Shown one piece after another: positions 55,460-64,000 of a stretch of 64,000 bases of DNA. The notes beneath the pieces are model-generated. The model ran no database searches and was not told the origin of the DNA. It was given only the letters and a program-made list of their open reading frames with translations. The stretch comes from Oleispirillum sp963668495. Its GTDB lineage: Bacteria; Pseudomonadota; Alphaproteobacteria; Rhodospirillales; Rhodospirillaceae. How positions within the stretch are numbered: position 1 is the stretch's first letter; each line of letters begins with the position of its first letter. The stretch is taken from positions 1,798,001 through 1,862,000 of the forward strand of contig OY764545.1 of assembly GCA_963668495.1 (NCBI GenBank), read 5' to 3'. Both the position numbers and the translations under genes were made by a program.

Positions 55460-56225
55460 CCCGTTGCCGCTCATTCAGTTGCGGAATGTTACGTATGGTT
55501 ACGATGCGGATCCAGTTTTGCAGGATGTCTCTTTGCAAGTTCATCAGGGTGATTGCCTTGCCCTTGTCGGTCCGAACGGTGGAGGCAAAACCACACTGCT
55601 AAAGCTGATGATTAGCCTGCTGTGCTGCGATACCGGAACCGTGGAGCGGCGGATTTCAGCGTCGCAAATTGGTTATGTGCCACAGCAGTTTACGGTTAAT
55701 GCCGGGTTTCCAATTACGGTGCGTGATGTGATTGCTATGGGCGGATTGCGTCCGGGGGTATGGCAGTCGCGGTCTCGGGCTGAGGACCGAACCCGCGTAG
55801 ATGATTTGTTGCAGGTCATGGGGATTACGGACATCGCGGATCGTCGGATGGATCGTTTGTCCGGCGGGCAGCGGCAACGGGTGCTGATTGCTCGTGCCTT
55901 GTTCTCTGACCCGGAGTTGCTGGTGTTCGATGAACCAACATCCAACATCGATCCAGAGGGGCGGTACTGTTTTCACGAGTTACTGACGCAGATCAGCCGC
56001 AGGAAAACAATCATTGTGGTCAGCCATGATTTCAGCATCTTGTCATCGGGCGTTACCTGTTTGGCAGCAGTGAACCAACGGGTGATTTGCCGGCCGGACA
56101 CCCACCTCAGCCCGGATATTATGGCCTTGGCCTATGGTCAGCATGCACCGGATTGCCCCATGGGAAACTACTTGCAGGATCTTGCCCACATGTATGACGA
56201 CAGGGAGCGCGCCCTGCATGCTTGA
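55452..56225 (+). CDS. znuC: Zinc ABC transporter ATPase
   Basis: 257 residues; Walker A 'LVGPNGGGKTTLLKL', signature 'LSGGQRQRVLIARAL', Walker B 'LLVFDEPTSNIDP', switch His in 'IIVVSHDFSIL'. C-terminal His/Cys region 'YGQHAPDCPMG' may sense metal. Overlaps both neighbours. Confidence 0.93.
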   Translation: MIDPLPLIQLRNVTYGYDADPVLQDVSLQVHQGDCLALVGPNGGGKTTLLKLMISLLCCDTGTVERRISASQIGYVPQQFTVNAGFPITVRDVIAMGGLRPGVWQSRSRAEDRTRVDDLLQVMGITDIADRRMDRLSGGQRQRVLIARALFSDPELLVFDEPTSNIDPEGRYCFHELLTQISRRKTIIVVSHDFSILSSGVTCLAAVNQRVICRPDTHLSPDIMALAYGQHAPDCPMGNYLQDLAHMYDDRERALHA

Positions 56226-57054
56226 TTTGATGCACTTGGCTTTTATGCAGCATGCAGTCTGGGCGGCGATCCTGACCAGTATCTTATGTGGGATGATCGG
56301 TTCGTTGATCGTATTGAACCGTTTAACCATGTTGACAGGTGGGGTGGCCCATGCCGCCTATGGCGGTGTCGGCATCGCCATGGTTGCCGGGTTGCCGGTG
56401 TTTCCGGTGACGCTGCTGTTCGGGGTCGGGACAGCGGCCTTGATGACATTTATAAGCCGGATACGTGGCGTACGTTCAGACATGGTGATCGGCGTTATAT
56501 GGGCTGCGGGTATGGCGCTGGGGATTTTACTGCTTGACCTGACCCCGGGATATAATGTCGATTTAATGAGCTATTTATTCGGTGGAATATTGTCGGTCAG
56601 TCGTGAAGATTTGTGGCTGATGACGGCGTTGACCATAGGAATTGCCGCAGTTGTTTTGGCGTTCTACCGAACCTTGCTGGCCGTTGCCTTTGATGCGGAT
56701 TTTGCCGAAACCCGTGGTGTTGCCGTACGGCTAGTGTCTTATGCTGTGGTGATGATGGCGGCGATTGCCGTGATTATGATGACCCGTGTCGTTGGGTTGA
56801 TTCTTGTCATTGCCCTTGTAACCATACCGACCTATATCGCATTACAGGTGGCGCGTTCGTTGGCTCAGATGATGCTGATTTCAGGTGCTTTGGCTTTGGC
56901 CTTTACGCTAAGTGGGCTTGGTGTGGCGGTCTATGCGGATGTAACGGCAGGGGCCAGCATAATTGCTGTTTCTGTTGTATGCTTTGTCCTGTTCCTTGTT
57001 GTGGAGTACAGCCGCAGACGCGCAATATTTGCAAGCAGAACTCCTGTGCCGTGA
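56218..57054 (+). CDS. znuB: Zinc ABC transporter permease
   Basis: 278 residues from the ATG at 56218, overlapping the znuC stop by eight bases. About seven to eight hydrophobic segments, family core 'RLTMLTGGVAHAAYGGVGIA' (about residues 35-55) and 'ETRGVAVRLV' near residue 165. Completes zur-znuA-znuC-znuB. Confidence 0.93.
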   Translation: MLDLMHLAFMQHAVWAAILTSILCGMIGSLIVLNRLTMLTGGVAHAAYGGVGIAMVAGLPVFPVTLLFGVGTAALMTFISRIRGVRSDMVIGVIWAAGMALGILLLDLTPGYNVDLMSYLFGGILSVSREDLWLMTALTIGIAAVVLAFYRTLLAVAFDADFAETRGVAVRLVSYAVVMMAAIAVIMMTRVVGLILVIALVTIPTYIALQVARSLAQMMLISGALALAFTLSGLGVAVYADVTAGASIIAVSVVCFVLFLVVEYSRRRAIFASRTPVP

Positions 57055-57140
57055 GGATAGGCGAACAAGTTCTCCGTTTACAGACGTGCATACTCACGTA
57101 TATAGCCAACGCACAAAATCACGCGTTTCGGAGGCTTTGA

Positions 57141-58715
57141 ATGATCGGCACCCAGTCTTATCGTTTGGACGATATGTTTGCCCGGACTGTCCAAACTCAT
57201 GGCGACAAGGTGGCATGGGTCAGACGGCATGCCGTAGACGGGCCACGCTCACTAACTTATCAAGACTTAAATGCCTGTGTCGGCTTTCAGGTTGGGCAAA
57301 TTCGGGAATTGAAGCTTAAGGCCTCGCCCCGCATCGGAATCTGTTTGCCCAATGGCCCGGAATGGGTAATTGCGGCGATGGCTATCTGGTTGTCTGGTGG
57401 TGTGATTGTGCCGTTACATACCATCAATACCCCGGAAGAAATGCAGAATCATTTGCAAGCTGTTGCACTGGATTGCGTGTTCGGCCCGGCTGATCTGGCG
57501 GCAATTTTCCCGGTTCCTGCACTGTCAATTGACTTGATGGATCGCGATGATGCCTTTGTCCATGGTGCACAAAGGCAAGCAGATGGGGCTGACCTGGCTG
57601 CTTTGTTCTATACATCGGGGAGCACAGGCAAGCCAAAAGTGGTGCAACTGACTCACCGGAATTTCGTCAGTAATGTTCGGGCCTGTCAGACGATTTTACC
57701 AAGCCTAAATGCCGATGATTGCTTCATGGCTTTGCTGCCGTATTCCCACGCCATGGGGCTGACGGCACAATTCTTGTTGCCGGTATATCTGGGCGCACGA
57801 ATGGTGGCCCCGTTAAAGCTTGCCGGAAAAGAAATCATCGACTGCCTGTCGCAGGAAAATGTGTCGGTGCTGGTGGCTGTTCCACAGCTGTTCCGCAATA
57901 TGATGCTGACTATGGAAAAGAAATTCGCGGCAAGTCAGCTGTTGTCCCTTTATATCAAAATCCTGCGGGCTGTTCCGCTTTGGTTGCGGTGCGTGCTTAA
58001 TCGTCCGTTGTTGAAGAAATTTGGGCCGATTAAGGCTTGGGTCAGTGGCGGCAGTCGTTTGGACCCGGACATCACCCGCTATTTTCATGGCTTAGGCATT
58101 CCTTTGCGTCAGGGCTATGGCTTGACGGAGACCTCTCCGGTGGCGTGTATCATGGATCATTTCGATCCAGCGCATAATTCCGTTGGTTGCCCCATCCCCG
58201 GCATGGATGTTCGTTTGGAGCCGATTCCGGGGCACACGGAAACCGAACTCTGGCTGCGGGGAGAGAACATTATGCTGGGGTATACGGACCCGGACCACAC
58301 CCGTGAGGTCATGGTCGATGGCTGGTTCCGCACGGGCGATATCGCTGAACAAGATGATAAAGGCCGGATTTATATTACCGGGCGGCACAAGCGGGTGATC
58401 GTAACGGCTGCCGGAAAAAATGTGGTGCCAGAAGATCTTGAAGTGCTGTTAGAGCAAGAACCGTGGGTCAAGGAAGCTTGCGTGGTTGAACATGATCAAC
58501 ACCCGGTGGCGGTCATTGTTCCCGATGAGGCAGTCCAGGACGAGGCAAAGTTCTTACAGGTGACATTGCAAAATTATAATCGCAGGGTGGCGATGCATAA
58601 GAAAATCCACCTTGCTGTTCTTTGTGATGCCTTGCCTCGTACACCTTTGGGCAAAATAGCCTTTCCAGAGGTTAAGTCCTATTTTGAATGGCAATTAACT
58701 CAAGGCGATCATTAG
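57141..58715 (+). CDS. AMP-dependent acyl-CoA synthetase/ligase family protein
   Basis: 524 residues; GGAGG seven bases before the ATG. Adenylate-forming enzyme: P-loop 'YTSGSTGKPK' (about residues 157-166), 'YGLTETSPV' (about 325-333), 'GWFRTGDIAEQDDKGRIYITGR' (about 393-414) and catalytic Lys in 'PRTPLGKI' near the end. Activates a fatty or similar acid; closest in style to long-chain acyl-CoA ligases. Between znu and pqi genes; a link to lipid transport is possible. Confidence 0.88.
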   Translation: MIGTQSYRLDDMFARTVQTHGDKVAWVRRHAVDGPRSLTYQDLNACVGFQVGQIRELKLKASPRIGICLPNGPEWVIAAMAIWLSGGVIVPLHTINTPEEMQNHLQAVALDCVFGPADLAAIFPVPALSIDLMDRDDAFVHGAQRQADGADLAALFYTSGSTGKPKVVQLTHRNFVSNVRACQTILPSLNADDCFMALLPYSHAMGLTAQFLLPVYLGARMVAPLKLAGKEIIDCLSQENVSVLVAVPQLFRNMMLTMEKKFAASQLLSLYIKILRAVPLWLRCVLNRPLLKKFGPIKAWVSGGSRLDPDITRYFHGLGIPLRQGYGLTETSPVACIMDHFDPAHNSVGCPIPGMDVRLEPIPGHTETELWLRGENIMLGYTDPDHTREVMVDGWFRTGDIAEQDDKGRIYITGRHKRVIVTAAGKNVVPEDLEVLLEQEPWVKEACVVEHDQHPVAVIVPDEAVQDEAKFLQVTLQNYNRRVAMHKKIHLAVLCDALPRTPLGKIAFPEVKSYFEWQLTQGDH

Positions 58716-58841
58716 GGGATTCAAGTTTCTCGGCAATAGGCATCTCCCTACGGTTTGCGAACAGGACTGTGATACAGCTCGCATCGCGTAATGCTGTATT
58801 ATGATGTAAACTGCTGGAAGTTGTTGGGGAGTATATGCCGT

Positions 58842-59480
58842 ATGCATGCCCGTATCGGTCCGGCGCGACCTGCCAATCTGGACCATTTGACCGCTTGCCA
58901 TGCCTGTGACGCCATTCATTTGGTTGATGAGGTTGATGCTGCGCATTCCGCAAAATGCGTCAGATGCGGAGCCATGCTTTACAAGGTGCGCCCCTACGGT
59001 CCCGATGTCAGTTTAGCCCTTGCTGTGACCGGGTTGATCTTGTTTGCATTGTCCAATGCCTTTCCGTTGCTGACTTTCGCACTGGAAGGGCGGACACAAA
59101 CCAATACTCTTATGTCCGGAGTATTGGAATTTTGGTCTGTAGGGTATTGGGATTTGGCGGCGTTGGTGTTTGCAACCGCCATATTCTTCCCGTTTTTGTA
59201 TATTTCCAGTGTGTTGTATGTGTTGTTGCCCCTGCGTTATGGAATTAAGCCGTGGGGTGTTGCCTATATTTTCAGGTTTGCATCGTCACTTAAGCCTTGG
59301 GCAATGATGGAAGTATTCTTGCTTGGTGTGATTGTCGGTTTTGTCAAACTGATGGATATGGCCGACATGACTGTTGAAATCGGACTGTACTGCTTTTGTT
59401 GTCTGATTCTGGTCAATGCGGGAATTGCGACCATGTTGGATTCCCGTGCCGTGTGGCATCATGCTCAGGTGAATAGCTGA
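58842..59480 (+). CDS. pqiA: PqiA-type membrane protein, first half
   Basis: 212 residues from the ATG at 58842 (GGGGAG ten bases before). N-terminal zinc-ribbon-like 'CHACDAIH...CVRCGAML' with paired Cys, then about four membrane segments. PqiA works with the MCE protein PqiB in lipid transport between membranes. Here PqiA is split into two genes; the next begins on the overlapping TGATG. Confidence 0.87.
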   Translation: MHARIGPARPANLDHLTACHACDAIHLVDEVDAAHSAKCVRCGAMLYKVRPYGPDVSLALAVTGLILFALSNAFPLLTFALEGRTQTNTLMSGVLEFWSVGYWDLAALVFATAIFFPFLYISSVLYVLLPLRYGIKPWGVAYIFRFASSLKPWAMMEVFLLGVIVGFVKLMDMADMTVEIGLYCFCCLILVNAGIATMLDSRAVWHHAQVNS

Positions 59481-60130
59481 TGGACCAGACCAAATCCGTG
59501 CCCCAAACCGTTATAACCGCCAAATCTATGGGGTTGCTCCATTGTCACGGCTGTGGTCGCCTGCTGCCAAAGGCGTTTGAAGGGGCATCCTGTCCGCGCT
59601 GTGGGGCGACGGTTCATACCCGTAAGCCTGAAAGCCTATCGCGGGCGTGGGCGTTTTTGCTGGCGGCTATGGTTGCCTATATCCCCGCCAATATTTATCC
59701 GATCATGACGGTGATTATGTTTGGCAGCGGTTCGCCGGATACCATTATCAGCGGGGTTATCCATTTGATCCATGCGGATCAGTGGTCCATTGCTCTGCTG
59801 GTGTTTTTTGCCAGCATATTTGTGCCAATTCTCAAAATTCTTGTGCTGATGGTCCTGTTGATTTCCGTACAGCGCGGCTGGCGCTGGCGTGCCCGGCAGC
59901 GGTCGCTGATGTACCGTATTACGGAAGGTATCGGCCGTTGGTCGATGATCGATATTTTTATGATTTCCATTTTGGTCGGTCTGGTCAAATTGGGGCGGAT
60001 TGCCACGATCGAAGCCGGGCCGGGGGCTACGGCTTTTGCGTTGGTGGTGATTTTGACCATGTTTGCCGCCATGAGCTTTGACCCAAGACTGATCTGGGAT
60101 GTTATGGAGGATGACGATGACGCAGCCTGA
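59480..60130 (+). CDS. pqiA: PqiA-type membrane protein, second half
   Basis: 216 residues, same plan as the gene before: 'CHGCGRLLP...CPRCGATVH' ribbon, then four membrane segments. In E. coli the two halves are fused in one protein, so here each PqiA domain is a separate gene. Overlaps pqiB by 14 bases. Confidence 0.88.
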   Translation: MDQTKSVPQTVITAKSMGLLHCHGCGRLLPKAFEGASCPRCGATVHTRKPESLSRAWAFLLAAMVAYIPANIYPIMTVIMFGSGSPDTIISGVIHLIHADQWSIALLVFFASIFVPILKILVLMVLLISVQRGWRWRARQRSLMYRITEGIGRWSMIDIFMISILVGLVKLGRIATIEAGPGATAFALVVILTMFAAMSFDPRLIWDVMEDDDDAA

Positions 60131-61733
60131 TTTGCCGACACCGGACCTGAAAATGGGGCGCAGGATGCCATCCGTATGGTTGATCCCGTTGGTTGCCTTT
60201 CTGATTGGTGCATGGTTGGTGATCCAAACTATAGTTCAACAGGGGCCGACTATTGCAATTACGTTTGAAACGGCAGAAGGACTGCAGCCGGGGAAAACTG
60301 AAATCCGGTTTCGGGATGTCACCATAGGGAAAGTCACGGAAGTTCACTTGTCCGAAGAGGGGCGAGGTGTGGTTGCCTCTGCCGAAATGTTGTCAGAAGC
60401 AACGCCATACCTGACCGATACGGCTCGGTTTTGGGTTGTGCGGCCCCGTTTTGGTGTAAAGGAAATCTCTGGCCTTGGGACTTTGGTTGCTGGATCGTAT
60501 GTCGAGATTGATCCGGGTGTTGGCGGGAAGAAAAAGCGGGAGTTCATTGGACAAGAATTACCGCCCGCTATTCGTGCTGATGTGCCGGGGAAAGAGTTTA
60601 TTTTAACCTCTGAGAACCTTGGTGATTTGGCACGTGGCGCGCCGGTGTATTTCAAAGGGATCGATGTTGGGGAAGTGCTTGGTTATGAATTGGACCAAGA
60701 TACCGGGCACGTGGATGTTCGGATTTTTGTAAACGCGCCGTATGACAAACAGGTGCGTGAAGGTTCGCGGTTCTGGAATGTCAGTGGCTTTCGCGCGGAT
60801 ATTGGGCCAGGTGGCGTCGAACTGGCGACCGGGTCTTTGCAGTCATTCATTATGGGTGGGGTAAACTTTGAAACTCCGACCCGCTTTGCCTCCATGGATG
60901 AAGCCCCTGAATTGACTCGCTTTACTCTCTATCGGGATAAAAAGCACATTGCAGAAGCCGAAATCACGCAGCGGGTTCCCGCCATTTTATATTTTGAAGA
61001 ATCCTTACGTGGGCTAAGTGACGGTGCCCCCGTCGAATTTCGGGGTGTGCGCTTGGGTACGGTCCGTGATTATCGTCTGGAATTTAATCCAGATACCTTG
61101 GAATACCGGATGCCGGTCCTGATTGAATTTGAACCGCAACGGATGGCGCAATACCGTGATTCCGAACCGACGGACGAAAAGGAAGACAGGATAGAGTTGG
61201 AAAAGCTGATTGCGATTGGTCTACGGGCGCGATTGGAAACGGATAGCCTGATTACTGGGGCAAAGTACGTTGAACTGGATATCCTGCCGAAGACCAAAGC
61301 CGAATTTTATGGAGAGACTGGCGGACTGATTGAAATCCCGACCATTCCTTCTGAATTGAATAAGATCGCGTCCTCTGCGTCTGAACTGCTGAGTAAAATG
61401 AGCAAGGCAGTTGATGGAGCGCAAAAGGTTACCAATGCTCCTGAATTGATGGCGGCAATTCGTAACCTGAACAAGACCATGGTCGCGGTGGAACGTTTCA
61501 CAGCAAATCTTAATCAGGATCTGGCACCTGAGGCCAAATCCGCACTGACAGAGGCGCATCGGACCCTGCGCATTTTGCGCAAGGCCGTGGATGAGCAATC
61601 ACCGTTGCGGTACGACATGGAAAATATGATGAAGGATTTGTCCGCTGCAGCCCGTGCCGTCCGCGGAGTGGCAGATTATCTGGAGCGTAATCCGGATGCT
61701 CTGATTACCGGAAAGAAAGGAGGTCGCCCATGA
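60117..61733 (+). CDS. pqiB: PqiB, MCE-domain lipid transport protein
   Basis: 538 residues from the ATG at 60117 (GGAGG six bases before). One N-terminal membrane anchor (about residues 15-40), then three MCE domains recognisable at 'FETAEGLQPGKTEIRFRDVTIGKV', 'SENLGDLARGAPVYFKGIDVGEV' and 'EESLRGLSDGAPVEFRGVRLGTV' segments, then a long helical C-terminus (about 425-538). It forms a periplasm-spanning tube for lipids. Confidence 0.93.
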   Translation: MTQPDLPTPDLKMGRRMPSVWLIPLVAFLIGAWLVIQTIVQQGPTIAITFETAEGLQPGKTEIRFRDVTIGKVTEVHLSEEGRGVVASAEMLSEATPYLTDTARFWVVRPRFGVKEISGLGTLVAGSYVEIDPGVGGKKKREFIGQELPPAIRADVPGKEFILTSENLGDLARGAPVYFKGIDVGEVLGYELDQDTGHVDVRIFVNAPYDKQVREGSRFWNVSGFRADIGPGGVELATGSLQSFIMGGVNFETPTRFASMDEAPELTRFTLYRDKKHIAEAEITQRVPAILYFEESLRGLSDGAPVEFRGVRLGTVRDYRLEFNPDTLEYRMPVLIEFEPQRMAQYRDSEPTDEKEDRIELEKLIAIGLRARLETDSLITGAKYVELDILPKTKAEFYGETGGLIEIPTIPSELNKIASSASELLSKMSKAVDGAQKVTNAPELMAAIRNLNKTMVAVERFTANLNQDLAPEAKSALTEAHRTLRILRKAVDEQSPLRYDMENMMKDLSAAARAVRGVADYLERNPDALITGKKGGRP

Positions 61734-62338
61734 TAACGTTGCGTCGATTGGCTGCGGTTATAGCAATTGGGGTGGGGCTTGCGGCCTGTAGCCTTGGGGG
61801 AAGTCCTCAAACCCGGTATTACTCCCTGTCGCCAATGGTTGAGGCTTCGGGAACAGAGCAAAAAACTCGAATTGAAGGAACGGTCGGGGTTGGGCCTATT
61901 GTCCTCCCTGTGTATCTGGATCGTCAGGAAATCGTCGTGCCAACAACCCGTTATCGGCGGGACTTGGCTGTATTCGATCAATGGGTTGAACCGTTAAAAG
62001 CAAATATGACCCGAACTTTGTCAGAAAATATTGCGGTTCAGTTGCCGAAGCAGACGATTTTAAGCTTCCCGTGGTCTTCCAGCTTGCGTGTGGATACGCA
62101 AATTCTGGTGGATGTGATCCAGTTCGATGGAGTTCCGGGGCAGACCGCTACACTGGTTGCGCAGTGGACTGTCGTGTCCGGGAAAAGCCGGGATGTGCTG
62201 TCAACCAATCGGGTCGATGTTACCGTTCCTGTTGATGGCAGTAGTTACGAAGCCTTGGCCGCGTCTTTAAGTTCAGCGTTGGAAACCTTAAGCCGGGATA
62301 TCGTGGCAGGTCTGCGTACCGCGAAGCCCGCCCCCTAA
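61730..62338 (+). CDS. pqiC: PqiC-type outer-membrane lipoprotein
   Basis: 202 residues. Signal peptide with lipobox 'GLAAC' at about residue 23. DUF330/ABC-transport auxiliary domain. Overlaps pqiB by four bases and completes pqiA-pqiA-pqiB-pqiC. A short GCCCCCTAAGGGGC inverted repeat lies over its stop, shared with the convergent gene. Confidence 0.9.
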   Translation: MITLRRLAAVIAIGVGLAACSLGGSPQTRYYSLSPMVEASGTEQKTRIEGTVGVGPIVLPVYLDRQEIVVPTTRYRRDLAVFDQWVEPLKANMTRTLSENIAVQLPKQTILSFPWSSSLRVDTQILVDVIQFDGVPGQTATLVAQWTVVSGKSRDVLSTNRVDVTVPVDGSSYEALAASLSSALETLSRDIVAGLRTAKPAP

Positions 62339-64000
62339 GGGGCGTTCAGGTTCTGGACTTCGTCTGCGACCACGCGGTTGCCGCCCTGTGCTTTTGCATC
62401 TTCCAGCAGGGAATGGCAGCCGCTGATGATGGTATTCATGGTTAGGCTGCGATCAGATTTGATGTGGAGCACTGCAACGCTCACCGTCACATAATCGCCA
62501 ATTTTTGAACAGTCATGCAAAATGGCTTTGGCTTCAATTTGACTTTGAATGTCTTGGGCCAGTTTCATGGCGCCATTGTTGTCGGTCATGGGCAGAATGC
62601 AGCCAAATGTCGCCCCACCGTAGCGGGCGCACATATCGGTTGGACGTTTGGCAACCCGTGACAGGATTTGCGCGATGGTTCGCAAACAGTCATCGCCAAG
62701 TGTCGCGCCGAAACTGGCATTGTACTCGCGAAAGAAATCAACCTCGACCATCAGGACCGACATGGGTAAATGGGACCGACCCTGGTTTTTCAATTCCGTG
62801 GCTATGCGCTCTTCAAATCTGCGGCGATTGCCAAGTCCGGTCAGGGCATCACGGCTGACCAACTTGGTCAGTTCCACATTTATCCCTTCAATTTCACGGG
62901 TGGTGATGTCCATCAATCTTTGCAGAACCCGCAGACTTTTGAACAGTTCGCTTTCCTCAATCACGGGTCGATACTCGCGATCCGGGCCGTGCGACGGTTC
63001 ACCGTCTGGATGTTCCGCCAATGTCAGGACGGTTTGGGTCAATGTCAGCAGAAGGGGCCAGCCATTTGTGGGTGTGTAATACTCACCGTATCCGAAAAAG
63101 CCGCAGGTTGGGGCAATATTGTCAAAGGCCGATAGCTCGACACCAATGGTTTTGCCAAGTGCGCGTTTACGACTGATGCAACTGAACACAAATATGGATT
63201 GCGGGGCTACTCTGTGCATTTCATTGTGAAGAGACTTTGCACTTTGTGCCAGCATCCCCGCATGACAAAAGCCGAACCGGACGCTATCCCCGGCATAAAG
63301 GGGGGAAGAAACGCTAAAGCCGCCTTCATCGTCTTCATCAATGATGTGTGATGCGCGGTAAAGTCCGTCGTCATCTACAATAAACGGGTAACCAACAACG
63401 GAACGAGGAAGCTCATCGGCGACTTCTGGCCCAAGAAAATGAGAAATGACATCACGCACCGGCAGGTCATCTATGGTGTGAACCCTGTTGTTTTCTGCTT
63501 TGGTGATGACGAAATCACGTCCGACCGGCTCCCAACCAAGTATGGAATGATTATGGGCGTACAGATATTTCCCGGCTATGGAAACTGCGGCAATCCCATC
63601 GGATGACAAACCTTTTTCGGTGAAGACGAAGGTCCGCTCCAGTTTGCCGTTATCACCTGCATTTGCACCGGTGATGATGATATCCCCCATTTCCGTATGC
63701 AGGGCATCCAAAAGAGGGGCGGAATTAATGTGTTCGTGGCTCATGACGCCACGGGCATACAAAATAACCGCTTTGGTGTCGGTTTGGTTAATGGCTTGTG
63801 ACAGAAACTGTGCTGAGGCGTGTTGGTTTTCAGAATGTGCAACCAGACCGGAACGTACGGTTGAGTGTTCAAATCGGGAGAAAGCAATCTGTATACTGTG
63901 TTCGAACGCTTTGCTGTTGTGTATTTCTCCGGCTGTGGTGGCGCCAACAATGCAGACCCCCGGAAAATCATCCCGTAGTTCATCCAGTAATTTTTCAATG
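62335..64000 (-). CDS. FIST-domain sensor with degenerate GGDEF domain (5' end cut)
   Basis: The frame is open to the window edge, so the start lies beyond 64000. The visible N-terminal part reads 'FPGVCIVGATTAGEI', the FIST_N signature, followed by FIST_C (to about 62950). Then a GGDEF domain with 'DALTGLGNRRRF' and the active-site position reading RYGGATF rather than RYGGDEF. FIST domains bind small ligands such as amino acids. With the catalytic Asp-Glu replaced by Ala-Thr, cyclase activity is doubtful and a nucleotide-sensing role is more likely. Convergent with pqiC. Confidence 0.88.
   Translation of the reverse strand, partial: IEKLLDELRDDFPGVCIVGATTAGEIHNSKAFEHSIQIAFSRFEHSTVRSGLVAHSENQHASAQFLSQAINQTDTKAVILYARGVMSHEHINSAPLLDALHTEMGDIIITGANAGDNGKLERTFVFTEKGLSSDGIAAVSIAGKYLYAHNHSILGWEPVGRDFVITKAENNRVHTIDDLPVRDVISHFLGPEVADELPRSVVGYPFIVDDDGLYRASHIIDEDDEGGFSVSSPLYAGDSVRFGFCHAGMLAQSAKSLHNEMHRVAPQSIFVFSCISRKRALGKTIGVELSAFDNIAPTCGFFGYGEYYTPTNGWPLLLTLTQTVLTLAEHPDGEPSHGPDREYRPVIEESELFKSLRVLQRLMDITTREIEGINVELTKLVSRDALTGLGNRRRFEERIATELKNQGRSHLPMSVLMVEVDFFREYNASFGATLGDDCLRTIAQILSRVAKRPTDMCARYGGATFGCILPMTDNNGAMKLAQDIQSQIEAKAILHDCSKIGDYVTVSVAVLHIKSDRSLTMNTIISGCHSLLEDAKAQGGNRVVADEVQNLNAP

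Noticed and set aside
63741..63998. An 85-codon minus-strand frame at the window edge
   Set aside because: It is out of frame with the FIST domain, which reads through this region to the edge with clear FIST_N sequence.

Overview
The window looks like chromosomal DNA of a marine-type alphaproteobacterium, possibly in the Rhodospirillales/Thalassospiraceae area. The grounds are mid GC, a betIBA-choX choline block, a cob/bch-type chelatase set, a globin-coupled chemoreceptor, Fur-family zinc control and many TonB receptors. The taxon is inferred from gene content only. I see no rRNA, tRNA, insertion sequence, prophage or CRISPR array, and coding density is high.

Layout. 0-3 kb: a GntR regulator divergent from isoaspartyl dipeptidase (iadA), then a beta-carbonic anhydrase. 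3.3-13 kb: osmoprotection, with proVW and two tandem proX genes, then betI-betB-betA-choX behind a perfect 30-bp palindromic BetI operator. 13.3-32.5 kb: a long same-strand block holding an ABC ATPase, ExbB-ExbD-ExbD-TonB, a radical SAM/SPASM enzyme, two tandem CobN-type chelatase subunits, BchD- and BchI-like AAA+ subunits, a FecCD permease, a TonB receptor and a binding protein. 32.5-37.6 kb: a convergent cbiZ (corrinoid amidohydrolase), a second binding protein, a nitrilase-family hydrolase and a second TonB receptor. 37.7-38.7 kb: a TehA/SLAC1-like channel. 38.7-39.3 kb: a cobalamin riboswitch on the minus strand that is followed by no protein gene, only by a structured RNA with its own terminator. 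39.4-44.8 kb: the B12-dependent methylmalonyl-CoA mutase operon mutA-mutB-meaB (minus strand). 45-47 kb: an amidoligase plus glutamine-amidotransferase pair. 47.2-48.6 kb: a globin-coupled chemoreceptor with a perfect FNR-type box upstream. 48.7 kb: a small secreted-looking or precursor-like protein with repeated DGM and CPEC motifs. 49-54 kb: a third TonB receptor and hmuTUV-like ABC genes. 54-57 kb: zur-znuACB. 57-62.3 kb: an acyl-CoA/AMP ligase and the pqiA-pqiA-pqiB-pqiC lipid-transport set. 62.3-64 kb: a FIST-GGDEF protein cut by the window edge.

How it fits together. The most interesting part is the 13-54 kb region. It joins energised outer-membrane uptake (three receptors, ExbBD/TonB), ABC import, an ATP-driven CobN/ChlI/ChlD-type metal chelatase with a duplicated large subunit, a radical SAM enzyme, corrinoid remodelling (CbiZ), a B12 riboswitch and B12-dependent enzymes. 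Short operator-like sequences (GTTA-N5-TAAC type) recur in front of the 19-kb chelatase operon, its receptor, the riboswitch transcript and zur itself. A related 13-mer (GTTATAGYGTWYC) precedes cbiZ, receptors 2 and 3 and the hmuT-like gene. This suggests one metal-responsive regulon, perhaps under Zur, for importing a metal-tetrapyrrole or metallophore and removing or exchanging its metal. Whether the cargo is a corrinoid, heme or zinc complex cannot be decided from the sequence.
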